Origin: Dysgonamonadaceae bacterium | GTDB taxonomy: Bacteria; Bacteroidota; Bacteroidia; Bacteroidales; Azobacteroidaceae | Direction of reading: 5' to 3' | Length of the DNA stretch: 23,384 bases | Assembly: GCA_031284225.1 (NCBI GenBank) | Contig: JAITAH010000269.1 | Location: 1 to 23,384, forward strand | Shown: in pieces, positions 16,641-23,090 of the stretch | How positions within the stretch are numbered: the stretch's first letter is position 1 | How the letters are laid out: the number at the start of each line of letters is the position of its first letter | Notes under the pieces: generated by a model | The model's input: the letters and a program-made list of their open reading frames with translations, nothing else | Told to the model about the DNA's origin: nothing | The model's database searches: none | Position numbers and translations under genes: made by a program

Positions 16641-17321
16641 ATGAAACACGCTGAAAAAGAATTACTTATACTGAAAGAAGAAGTCAGCCAAATGTGGCAA
16701 TTAGTCCTTTCTCAATTAGATAAGGCAAAAATAGCTTTCTTGAATAATGACTTTGAAATGGCCCGCGAAGTCGTGAGTCGTGAAAAACGGGTCAACTCCT
16801 ACGAATTGAAAATCGACAGCGACTGCGAAAATTACATTGCCCTCTACAATCCCGTAGCCATCGATTTGCGTTTAGCGCTTTCATTGTTTAAGATTTGCAG
16901 TACTTTAGAGCGAATCGCCGACTTTGCGGAAGGAATCGCCCGCCACATAATAGAAGAAAACTGCGAGCCTTTTACCGCCGAAATGAAAGCTAATTTGCGC
17001 ATCGAAACCATGTTTGATACGGCCATTGAGATGCTTTCCGACAGTTATACGGCATTGGATTCGGAAAATACCCGACTCGCGGGAAAAATCCTGTCGAAAG
17101 ATGAGATTGTGGACGAAATTTACATCCATTCCATGACTGTTTTGGCGGAAGCTATCCGCAACCAGATTATTACGCCGGAATGTGGACTGAAAACCCTGTT
17201 AGTCATGCGGAAAATCGAACGAATCGGCGACCATTGCAGCAATATTGTCGAAGAAATTGTATTTTACATTGATGCAAAAGTATTAAAACACAATAAAAAT
17301 TCTCTACCTTTGTCCATATAA
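16641..17321 (+). CDS. phoU: Phosphate signalling protein PhoU
   Basis: PhoU links the Pst transporter to the PhoR kinase and keeps phosphate uptake and signalling in check. The 226-residue, mostly helical protein holds the two PhoU three-helix repeats. The first includes PVAIDLRLALSLFKICSTLERIADFAEGIAR near 71-101 and the second ECGLKTLLVMRKIERIGDHCSNIVEEIVFY near 180-209; each contains the E-x-x-D metal-binding pattern (ERIADFAE, ERIGDHCSNIVEE). Length is normal. It follows pstB, the standard order. Confidence 0.95.
   Translation: MKHAEKELLILKEEVSQMWQLVLSQLDKAKIAFLNNDFEMAREVVSREKRVNSYELKIDSDCENYIALYNPVAIDLRLALSLFKICSTLERIADFAEGIARHIIEENCEPFTAEMKANLRIETMFDTAIEMLSDSYTALDSENTRLAGKILSKDEIVDEIYIHSMTVLAEAIRNQIITPECGLKTLLVMRKIERIGDHCSNIVEEIVFYIDAKVLKHNKNSLPLSI
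17305..17312 (+). promoter_or_regulatory. Possible -7 element for the response regulator-kinase pair
   Basis: TACCTTTG matches TAnnTTTG and lies inside the last codons of phoU, 35 bases before the response-regulator ATG at 17347. No -33 element is clear. It is nearly identical to the element before pstS, so a second Pho-controlled start is possible; read-through from pst is equally possible. Confidence 0.4.
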
Positions 17322-17346
17322 AGATTTCATTCTCAATTTGAAAAAT

Positions 17347-18045
17347 ATGATGGAAAACATACTGATTGTAGATGATAACAAAAGCATCTGTGAAATTCTG
17401 GAATTCAACCTTTCCAACGAGGGATACCAGGTAGAATGCGCTTATTCGGCGGAAGAGGCTTTGGAAAAACTGACTCCTCAACATGCGCTGATTTTGTTGG
17501 ACGTGATGATGGGCGAAATGTCCGGCTATAAAATGGCGGAAAAACTGCGGAAAGAAAAAAAATCCATTCCGATTATTTTCCTGACGGCCAAAGATACTGA
17601 AAACGACATGCTTACGGGATTTTCAGTGGGCGCCGACGACTATATTTCCAAACCGTTTTCGATCAAGGAAGTGATTGCCCGGGTAAAAGCCCTGTTGAAA
17701 CGATCGGGAATCACCCAAAAAAGCAACGAAAGCCTGCCGGAAAAAAGCAAACTTGTTTTCGACGACCTGATTATCAATCTTGATACGAAGGAATTGATTA
17801 TCGGCAGCGAAATTATTCCTTTGACGCGAACGGAATTTGAAATCATCACGCTACTGGCTTCCAATCCGGACCGGATTTTCGAACGGGAAGATATTATCGA
17901 TCTCCTTTGGAAAGATTCCCCTTACATTACCGAACGAACCATCGACGTCCACATTGGAAGATTACGGAAAAAATTAGGCGACAAATCGGCGTTGATTGTC
18001 AGCCGCCCCGGCTACGGTTACCGCTTTAACGAATTGGGCAAATGA
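17347..18045 (+). CDS. PhoB-like response regulator (OmpR/PhoB family)
   Basis: A two-domain transcription factor of about 232 residues. The receiver domain (about 1-118) has the acidic pair in LIVDDNKS, the phospho-acceptor D52 in LILLDVMM, T80 in FLTAKD and K102 in ISKPF, numbering from the ATG at 17347. The C-terminal winged helix (about 130-230) ends with ERTIDVHIGRLRKKLGD and VSRPGYGYRF, typical of the DNA-recognition and wing region of PhoB/OmpR proteins. An in-frame TTG at 17338 and a second ATG at 17350 are other possible starts; the TTG is less likely. It follows phoU by 25 bases and overlaps the kinase gene by 4 bases, so it is very probably the PhoB of this phosphate locus, binding the site at 12857-12875. 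Specific function is inferred from context. Confidence 0.92.
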   Translation: MMENILIVDDNKSICEILEFNLSNEGYQVECAYSAEEALEKLTPQHALILLDVMMGEMSGYKMAEKLRKEKKSIPIIFLTAKDTENDMLTGFSVGADDYISKPFSIKEVIARVKALLKRSGITQKSNESLPEKSKLVFDDLIINLDTKELIIGSEIIPLTRTEFEIITLLASNPDRIFEREDIIDLLWKDSPYITERTIDVHIGRLRKKLGDKSALIVSRPGYGYRFNELGK

Positions 18046-19403
18046 AACAGACGTTTACCTGGAAACTGACTTTCAGCTTCTGTCTGATTTTGATCGTTTT
18101 TTCCGCAGGTATCATTCTTTGCGAACAACATCAGGAGCGAAAATACAAGACGGAAGCCATGGAAGACCGGCTGGACGATTACACGGAAATCATCTATAAA
18201 TACCTCTGCCGGCGCTCCGGCGAACCGTTTCCGGAAATGGATCGTTTGCTGGCGCTCCTTCCTGCCCATTTACGCCTGACGGTGATCGACGCTTCCGGTA
18301 GCGTACGGTATGATAATCAACTGAATATCACGTCGGCCATTGAAAATCACGCCAATCGGCCGGAAATTCAAAAAGCGGCCAAAACGGGAAAGGGGAGCGA
18401 CGTCCGCCTTTCCGCTTCTACCCGAAAAGAATATTTATATTATGCAAAATATTTAGGCGATCAATACATCCGGGTAGCTTTGCCTTATGATATTGAAGTC
18501 AAACATTTTCTGAATCCGGACAATGTTTTTCTGTATTACCTGCTGCTCCCGCTGGCGTTCGGCATTTTGTTTATCTATTACACTGCGGGACGGTTTGGAA
18601 AAACGATCCGGCAACTCCGGGATTATTCCGACGCCGTTACCCACAAGCTGTCGGTAAACGCCCCGCATTTTCCCAATGACGAAATCGGCGAAATCAGCAA
18701 ACACATCGCCGAAGATCACCGGCATCTGAAACAGGAACTGACCGGAAATATCGCCCACGAGTTGCGTACGCCGGTTACCGGAATACGCGGCTATCTCGAA
18801 ACAATTCTCGAAAACAACCTCGACCGCGAAAAAGAACACGAATTTGTCGGCAAAGCCTACGAGCAAATCCTGACGCTTTCCGAATTGATCCGCGATATGA
18901 GTTTGCTGTCCAAGATCAATGAATCGCCCGGTTCGTTCCAGTTAAAACCGATTAATTTACAGCAAATTATTAAAAAAGTAACATCCGATTTGGACGAAGC
19001 GTTGCGGACAAAAAACATTTCGATTCATTCCGCCGTTTCCTCCGATTTAATGGTCTTGGGAAATGAAAACCTGCTCTATTCTGTCTTCCGCAACCTGATT
19101 GATAATGTGATTAATTATGCGGGCGAAAACACGACTGTCCACATCAGGCAATCCGGACAGGAAGAGAAACTCGCCTATTTTTCGTTTTCGGATAATGGCG
19201 CCGGCGTTAAAGACGAAAAACATTTACCCCGTCTGTTCGAACGGTTTTATCGGGTCGAAGAAGGTCGCAGTCGCGATACCGGCGGTTCGGGATTAGGTCT
19301 GTCCATTGTCAAGAATGTCATTATTTTTCATGGAGGAACGATTTCCGTTAAGAATCGGACTACCGGTGGATTGGAATTTTTGTTCAGTTTACAGCTGGCG
19401 TAA
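18042..19403 (+). CDS. PhoR-like sensor histidine kinase
   Basis: A 453-residue membrane kinase that should phosphorylate the regulator encoded just before it (4-base overlap, ATGA). It has a first membrane helix at about 8-27, an extracytoplasmic sensor of about 130 residues with a PAS-like look (LRLTVIDASGSVRYDN near 77-92), and a second helix at about 162-181. A short linker follows, then the HisKA domain with the phospho-accepting H239 in GNIAHELRTPVTG, and a HATPase domain with N-box NLIDNVINYAG, G1 box FSDNGAGV and G2 box GGSGLGLSIV. All catalytic boxes are intact. Position after pstSCAB-phoU argues for PhoR; the sequence alone would allow another OmpR-class partner. Confidence 0.92.
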   Translation: MKQTFTWKLTFSFCLILIVFSAGIILCEQHQERKYKTEAMEDRLDDYTEIIYKYLCRRSGEPFPEMDRLLALLPAHLRLTVIDASGSVRYDNQLNITSAIENHANRPEIQKAAKTGKGSDVRLSASTRKEYLYYAKYLGDQYIRVALPYDIEVKHFLNPDNVFLYYLLLPLAFGILFIYYTAGRFGKTIRQLRDYSDAVTHKLSVNAPHFPNDEIGEISKHIAEDHRHLKQELTGNIAHELRTPVTGIRGYLETILENNLDREKEHEFVGKAYEQILTLSELIRDMSLLSKINESPGSFQLKPINLQQIIKKVTSDLDEALRTKNISIHSAVSSDLMVLGNENLLYSVFRNLIDNVINYAGENTTVHIRQSGQEEKLAYFSFSDNGAGVKDEKHLPRLFERFYRVEEGRSRDTGGSGLGLSIVKNVIIFHGGTISVKNRTTGGLEFLFSLQLA

Positions 19404-19539
19404 ATTCATTTTTAACCTTTGTTTCTTATAAAACAGGCCTTTCGGAAAACCGTACAGGCTCCGGAAATTAGAGTATCTTTTTATTTTATGATTTGAAACC
19501 AATGGGTTTTGGACATTGAATAGATTGACGGTATCTGCT

Positions 19540-19549
19540 CTTGTACAAG
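19540..19549. repeat. 10-bp perfect palindrome at the fic promoter
   Basis: CTTGTACAAG is a perfect palindrome that contains the -33 TTG of the promoter for the Bro-N/Fic gene. A repressor binding here would block RNA polymerase. Toxin-type genes are often self-controlled in this way, but no regulator is identified. Confidence 0.35.
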
Positions 19550-19571
19550 AAAGTAATTCTTTATAACTTTG
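19541..19571 (+). promoter_or_regulatory. Promoter of the Bro-N/Fic gene
   Basis: TTG at 19541-19543, a 20-base spacer and TAACTTTG at 19564-19571 form a Bacteroides-type promoter 24 bases before the ATG at 19596. The 192 bases between the kinase gene and this gene hold nothing else clear. Confidence 0.65.
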
Positions 19572-19595
19572 TGAGAAATTGCAAAGAAAATCAAA

Positions 19596-20459
19596 ATGAA
19601 CAAAATATCCATCCGTTTTTACAACGACAAAGAAGTGCGAGCCGTTTGGGACGAAGAAAACGCCAAATGGTGGTTTTCGGTTGTTGATATTATAGCTATT
19701 TTGAGCGAAAGCGTTGACGCAAGAAATTATTGGTATGTATTGAAAAACCGTCTAAAAAAAACAAATAGCGAAGTCCTTACAAATTGTAAGGGGTTGAAAC
19801 TTACAGCGCCGGACGGCAAACTTCGATTAACTGATACTCTTGACGATAAAGGCGTAATTTCTCTCGGAAAAGAATTTCCCGGCAAAAAAGCAAACAAATT
19901 TATCGAGTGGTTTACTTACAGCGACGAAACCATTGACGGCAAAAGCAAGCAAAAAGCATACGCGCTGTTTGAAAGTTCTTTTATCAACAGTATGGAAGTA
20001 GGTACAACCAAAGGATTGCAACAGATTCACGCCTATCTATTTGGCGGATTGTATGACTTCGCCGGACAGATAAGGCAAAAAAATATTTCAAAAGGCGGCT
20101 TTCATTTTGCAGTATCTCACTTTTTGGGTAACCTGTTGAAGCAAATAGAACAAATGCCCGAAAACACATTTGAAGAAATTGTCGATAAGTATGTGGAAAT
20201 GAACATTGCCCACCCGTTTATGGAAGGCAATGGGCGAAGCGCCCGAATTTGGCTCGATTTGATATTCAAGAAACGACTGCAAAAATGCGTGGATTGGAGC
20301 AAAATAAACAAAAAAGATTATCTGAATGCCATGGTGAAAAGCGCTACAAACAGTACTATACTAAAAAACTTGCTGAAAAATGCCTTAACCGATGAAATCA
20401 ACAGCCGCGAAATGTTTATGAAAGGTATTGATTATTCATATTATTACGAAGAAAAATAA
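19596..20459 (+). CDS. Bro-N domain fused to a class III Fic protein (probable AMP-transferase)
   Basis: The 287-residue protein joins two modules. Residues about 5-106 look like a Bro-N (phage antirepressor-like) DNA-binding domain: [16 protein letters not shown] near 24-39, [14 protein letters not shown] near 42-55, and [20 protein letters not shown] near 61-80. Residues about 118-287 are a Fic domain very close in recalled sequence to NmFic of Neisseria meningitidis: [20 protein letters not shown] near 134-153 and the active-site [12 protein letters not shown] at 206-217, with catalytic H206 and Mg-binding E210. The C-terminal S281-YYY-E285 matches the class III inhibitory SxxxE helix, although the next residue is E where NmFic has G. 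Fic proteins usually move AMP from ATP to a target; NmFic modifies DNA gyrase. Since the inhibitory motif is built in, no antitoxin gene is needed and none is present. Confidence 0.85.
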   Translation: MNKISIRFYNDKEVRAVWDEENAKWWFSVVDIIAILSESVDARNYWYVLKNRLKKTNSEVLTNCKGLKLTAPDGKLRLTDTLDDKGVISLGKEFPGKKANKFIEWFTYSDETIDGKSKQKAYALFESSFINSMEVGTTKGLQQIHAYLFGGLYDFAGQIRQKNISKGGFHFAVSHFLGNLLKQIEQMPENTFEEIVDKYVEMNIAHPFMEGNGRSARIWLDLIFKKRLQKCVDWSKINKKDYLNAMVKSATNSTILKNLLKNALTDEINSREMFMKGIDYSYYYEEK

Positions 20460-20738
20460 AATGTTAAACCCGTTGGCGAAATTAACATAGCGTCTGTCTA
20501 ATTCAACCAATGGATTGTTCACTTTGTTCAATACTGTAAGTCCGTAAATGACGTTATTTTAGCCAATATACGGATGAAAATACCGGCCACGTCTTTGGCG
20601 TGTTCTCAACAGCATAAACCGGTCGTCCAAGCTGGCCATGCGGGGAAATGTAGAATCATTTAAAACAATTTTTTCAGTAAAAGTCGGCGCGTCGGAAAGA
20701 AAATTCTATGTAATCTTGGAATATCAAAAATAAAATTC
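20460..20738. other. Intergenic stretch with a possible decayed minus-strand gene
   Basis: No intact gene lies between the fic stop and the tRNA-Met promoter. On the minus strand one frame reads like protein through most of it, including FPRMASLDDRFMLLRTRQRR and VIYGLTVLNKVNNPLVELD. It is broken by a stop at 20559-20561 and bounded by stops. The family is not recognised. It may be a relic or chance. Confidence 0.2.
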
Positions 20739-20746
20739 TACTTTTG
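20716..20746 (+). promoter_or_regulatory. Promoter of tRNA-Met
   Basis: TTG at 20716-20718, a 20-base spacer and TACTTTTG at 20739-20746, ending 15 bases before the mature tRNA 5' end. Confidence 0.7.
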
Positions 20747-20761
20747 CACTCCGAAAACGAT

Positions 20762-20835
20762 GGCGAGATAGCTCAGCCGGTTAGAGCGCATGATTCATAA
20801 TCATGAGGTCCCGAGTTCAATCCTCGGTCTCGCTA
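20762..20835 (+). tRNA. tRNA-Met (anticodon CAT)
   Basis: A complete 74-base cloverleaf. The acceptor arm is GGCGAGA with TCTCGCT (the first pair is G-T), the D arm GCTC...GAGC, the anticodon stem CATGA/TCATG around loop TTCATAA, and the T arm CCGAG TTCAATC CTCGG. The discriminator is A; CCA is not encoded. The anticodon stem lacks the three G-C pairs of initiator tRNA, so it is an elongator. A CAT tRNA could also be the lysidine-modified Ile tRNA, which cannot be excluded by eye. Confidence 0.92.
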
Positions 20836-20843
20836 CTCGGAAC

Positions 20844-20883
20844 AGAGAGGTTTACGATGGGAAGTAAGTCTCTTTTGTTTTTT
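20844..20883 (+). terminator. Intrinsic terminator after tRNA-Met
   Basis: AGAGA (20844-20848) pairs with TCTCT (20869-20873) and TTTAC (20851-20855) with GTAAG (20864-20868), with a two-base bulge between them. A run of T (TTTGTTTTTT) follows. It lies 9 bases after the tRNA. Confidence 0.6.
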
Positions 20884-20905
20884 ATTGGCATGCAGTAATC
20901 GTATC

Positions 20906-21691
20906 TTATATTTCATCTTCATTCCATTCCCAGGCAACGGGGCCTAAATATTCGAGTATTTGCCTGTATTCTCTGCGATAGCGTTTCACGCGTTCCACAT
21001 CCTTGTCGGTTGGACTGGAGATTCTCGAAATATCCATATTGTGTTTTAAATCGTTCAATTTCACTTTTGTCGCAAGGAAACTGTCTTTTATTCTCGCAAT
21101 GTATTCTTCTCTTGTAGAGGCAGTATTCGCATTTAGCAAATCCAACGCTTTGTATATTTCCTGTGCGTCTTCATCTTTCAAAGCGCCGTTAGATTTTTCT
21201 TTCAAAATCCGGACAATTTCGTCCACAGAGAGGGAAGTATCCTCGGCAGCATCATGCAAAAAACCGACAATTTTTTCTTTCCAGTTATGTCCGGCACTTC
21301 CCACGGTTGTTAGATGACCTTCAAAATAATCTTTCCCCTGTTTGTCAACCTGTCCTTTGTGATACTCTTTTGCAAGTTTTGCGGCTTCGTTAATCAGGTC
21401 ATCATAAACGCCGTTATTTTCATCATCATAATCTCTGTATTCTTTGGCTTTCTGTGGATTAAATGATTCCACGTAGCTAAGATACTCATCATACAGCTCC
21501 CGTCCGATACCGGAGGATAGAACAATATCGTAAAGCGAACAGGTAATTTTATCCAAATAATCCAAATCTTGAATGCCCGAAGCCATCGCCTGCCGGATTA
21601 TGGGTTCGATTCTTACCAACTCCTGTTCGTTTAGTCGTTGCAACTTTTTTAACAGTTTGAATAGTGGGGCTATGTCTTGGGGATTTTCCAT
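20906..21691 (-). CDS. HD-domain phosphohydrolase, related to the RelA/SpoT hydrolase domain (HD_4)
   Basis: The 261-residue protein has a helical N-terminal third (about 1-95) that I do not recognise, then an HD domain of the type found in (p)ppGpp hydrolases. Residues matching the SpoT metal site are all visible: H126 in YFEGHLTTV, H146-D147 in GFLHDAAEDT, and D204 in KVKLNDLKHNMD. HKGQVDKQGKDYFEGH (111-126) corresponds to the HxGQ...P/Y...H start of SpoT hydrolase domains. No synthetase (RelA_SpoT) domain is present. The substrate could be (p)ppGpp or another nucleotide; sequence does not tell. It starts 6 bases after the stop of the AbiEi-like gene, so the two form one transcript. By family it could also be a stand-alone housekeeping-type HD protein. 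Confidence 0.75.
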   Translation of the reverse strand: MENPQDIAPLFKLLKKLQRLNEQELVRIEPIIRQAMASGIQDLDYLDKITCSLYDIVLSSGIGRELYDEYLSYVESFNPQKAKEYRDYDDENNGVYDDLINEAAKLAKEYHKGQVDKQGKDYFEGHLTTVGSAGHNWKEKIVGFLHDAAEDTSLSVDEIVRILKEKSNGALKDEDAQEIYKALDLLNANTASTREEYIARIKDSFLATKVKLNDLKHNMDISRISSPTDKDVERVKRYRREYRQILEYLGPVAWEWNEDEI

Positions 21692-21697
21692 GATTCT

Positions 21698-22231
21698 CTA
21701 TTTTATTCTCCATTTCTTTTGTGTTGGTAAAATGTTTTGAGAGATAGACAGTTTATAGACCGTCATCGGGTTCAGCTTTTTGAATAATGCAGATGTATCT
21801 TCGTTCGGATTCAACATTTCGAGCATAGCGCCCAATAAAGCAATAGTTTGAGGAGTGCATTTGAGCGCTAACTTCTTGATTTTTGCAATTTGCTGTTCAT
21901 CAAGTTCTTTTAACAAATACAACAACCTTTGACAAGTGCTGTCGGGCGTTGTGTCGGGAATATTCTTGAAAAAGCGAAGACAGTCAAGCAATCGCAATAG
22001 CGGAATGTTTTCTTTGGTTATCGTATTTTCCTGCCGGATAAAACTAATACGGTAAATACCGCGGACAAGAGCTGTTTTCTTTCTGCGCATACCAATCTGC
22101 AAAACGGCAGGCGCTTGTGTAGTCGGCATTAAATCGTTGAAAGTGGAATAACCGGTTATATAGCCTATAAGTTTACCATGAGGGAATTTATTGATCACTT
22201 CTCTTATTTTGTCTGTAATCTTTGCTGTCAT
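21698..22231 (-). CDS. AbiEi-like (DUF6088-type) protein lacking the N-terminal winged helix
   Basis: The 177-residue product resembles the C-terminal part of DUF6088/AbiEi-type antitoxin proteins common in Bacteroidetes. The segment LIGYITGYSTFNDL (21-34), the strand-rich part VLQIGMRRKKTALVRGIYRISFIRQENTIT (43-72) and the helical IPLLRLLDCLRFFKNIPDTT (76-95) are characteristic. Intact proteins of this family start with KI..RI...P.G followed by a winged helix of about 70 residues; here residues 1-20 look like that start and join directly to the GYITGYS part, as if the winged helix had been deleted in frame. An in-frame stop shortly upstream (TAA, 22253-22255) rules out a longer N-terminus. 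The gene is followed 6 bases later by the HD-domain gene, where a nucleotidyltransferase toxin is often found. Family assignment is from memory. Confidence 0.55.
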   Translation of the reverse strand: MTAKITDKIREVINKFPHGKLIGYITGYSTFNDLMPTTQAPAVLQIGMRRKKTALVRGIYRISFIRQENTITKENIPLLRLLDCLRFFKNIPDTTPDSTCQRLLYLLKELDEQQIAKIKKLALKCTPQTIALLGAMLEMLNPNEDTSALFKKLNPMTVYKLSISQNILPTQKKWRIK

Positions 22232-22263
22232 TATGTTAAAATTCTTCCTGAATTATTTCTACA

Positions 22264-22392
22264 TCAATACTTTGAGTATTCGTTTACATCATACATAGTG
22301 GTCCAATTCTTACTTCTTCTATTAATAAAAGTTGTAAAAATTAAAATTTCCGTATCACTAATATTTTTTATTTTAATTAAATATCTTTTCAT
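22264..22392 (-). CDS. Small hypothetical ORF (42 residues), doubtful
   Basis: An ATG 2 bases after the stop of the restriction-subunit remnant opens a 42-codon frame, starting MKRYLIKIKN and ending YDVNEYSKY. It is basic and very AT-rich, and it matches no family I know. Its close spacing suggests coupled translation, but in sequence this AT-rich short frames arise easily. It may be a shortened piece of a larger gene. Confidence 0.2.
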   Translation of the reverse strand: MKRYLIKIKNISDTEILIFTTFINRRSKNWTTMYDVNEYSKY

Positions 22393-22394
22393 AT

Positions 22395-22535
22395 TTACTC
22401 TATTTCTATTTCCTTCTTCACCATCTCTTTCGCCTCCTCCAGCAATCTTTCACTCTCACTGCGAAGGGCGAAATTTTCGGAAACAAACGAGGCAATTTGT
22501 TGCTGAATTTCTGTTGAAACAATTGGAATAACTAC
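22395..22535 (-). pseudogene. hsdS: C-terminal remnant of a type I restriction specificity subunit (HsdS)
   Basis: Only 46 codons remain, open from just after a TGA at 22536-22538 to a TAA at 22395-22397. They read VVIPIVSTEIQQQIASFVSE, then FALRSESERLLEEAKEMV and KKEIEIE. The pattern of a P-x-x-x-x-Q-x-x-I turn followed by a long amphipathic helix is the conserved end of HsdS target-recognition subunits (the second coiled-coil). No hsdM or hsdR and no recognition domain are present in the window, so this is a dead fragment of a type I restriction-modification locus. Confidence 0.6.
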
Positions 22536-22602
22536 TCATCGCAGAACAAAAAACAACCTTTGGGAGTTTATATATTATGCCTAAAAGTCATATTAACTGG
22601 AA

Positions 22603-22779
22603 ATGCAACAAGAAGTTACTCGAAAAGACACGAATGGAACAATTCCGATTGTATGGCGCCCTGCCAAATGTATTCATCTCAAACATTGCTGGCAGGAATT
22701 GCCCAAAGTATTTAGTCGCTCCTTAAAGTCTCAACACCTCGCTGTATATCAATTAAATATTGACAAAAAACTTGTATAA
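22603..22779 (+). pseudogene. Truncated divergent 4Fe-4S (Fer4_19-type) protein
   Basis: A 58-codon frame begins MQQEVTRKDTNGTIPIVWRP and continues KCIHLKHCWQELPKVF. This closely follows the start of the divergent 4Fe-4S mono-cluster family, whose members read NG.I.V.W.P..CIH...C...LP.VF and then a PWI segment and a C-P-S-G-A-L ending. C23 and C29 are present, but from about residue 38 the sequence no longer fits and the later cysteine motif is missing. The frame stops inside a hairpin at 22766-22793. It looks like the 5' half of a gene whose 3' half was replaced or deleted. Confidence 0.5.
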
Positions 22780-22793
22780 ATCTGCAAGTTTTT
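22766..22793. terminator. Hairpin with A and T runs on both sides, likely two-way terminator
   Basis: AAAAACTTG (22766-22774) and CAAGTTTTT (22785-22793) pair perfectly over 9 bp around a 10-base loop. With A-rich and T-rich flanks it could stop transcription from either direction. It lies between gene remnants and the tRNA-His gene. The following 200 bases to the tRNA hold no gene I can support. Confidence 0.45.
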
Positions 22794-22998
22794 GTGCTTT
22801 TACGGCAAGAAACCCTGCAAAAAGGCTAAAAAACCTCTTTTCCGTTACAGATTATATACATTGGCAAGCATCCCGATGATAAAGGGACGAATGAATATAT
22901 CGCTCAAAAACTGAAAGTTGATTTTTATTTTTTATAGTTGTTGTAAGTTCCTGTTTTATTGTCATTTAGTATTGATTACCCGTAAATTCTATAATTGG

Positions 22999-23073
22999 GG
23001 TGGAAGATGGGGTTCGAACCCACGACCCTCAGAACCACAATCTGATGCTCTAACCAACTGAGCTACGACCACC
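22999..23073 (-). tRNA. tRNA-His (anticodon GTG) with two acceptor-stem mismatches
   Basis: On the minus strand the cloverleaf has the extra 5' G-1 typical of tRNA-His opposite C73, a D arm GCTC...GAGC, an anticodon stem TCAGA/TCTGA around TTGTGGT and a T arm GTGGG TTCGAAC CCCAT. The acceptor strands are GTGGTCG and CTTCCAC, so pairs 5-68 (T-T) and 6-67 (C-T) do not form. The bases after C73 are CCA (22998-22996), so the tail may be encoded. A strong promoter precedes it. Whether it is functional with the mismatches is uncertain. Confidence 0.85.
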
Positions 23074-23090
23074 ATGTATTTTTGCGGGGA

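Noticed and set aside
17338..17346. TTG start for the response regulator
   Set aside because: Two ATG codons follow within 12 bases in frame and give a normal receiver-domain N-terminus; the TTG adds only three residues.
22178..22531. 117-codon plus-strand frame with hydrophobic stretches
   Set aside because: It runs opposite the AbiEi-like gene start and the HsdS remnant; its hydrophobic look comes from AT-rich sequence read on the opposite strand.
22571..22730. 49-codon plus-strand frame starting MPKSHINWKC
   Set aside because: It overlaps the ferredoxin-like remnant in another frame, and only the latter shows a family pattern.
22844..22937. Short frame reading IIYIGKHPDDKGTNEYIAQKL
   Set aside because: It looks slightly protein-like but has no start codon, is only about 30 codons and matches nothing I recognise.
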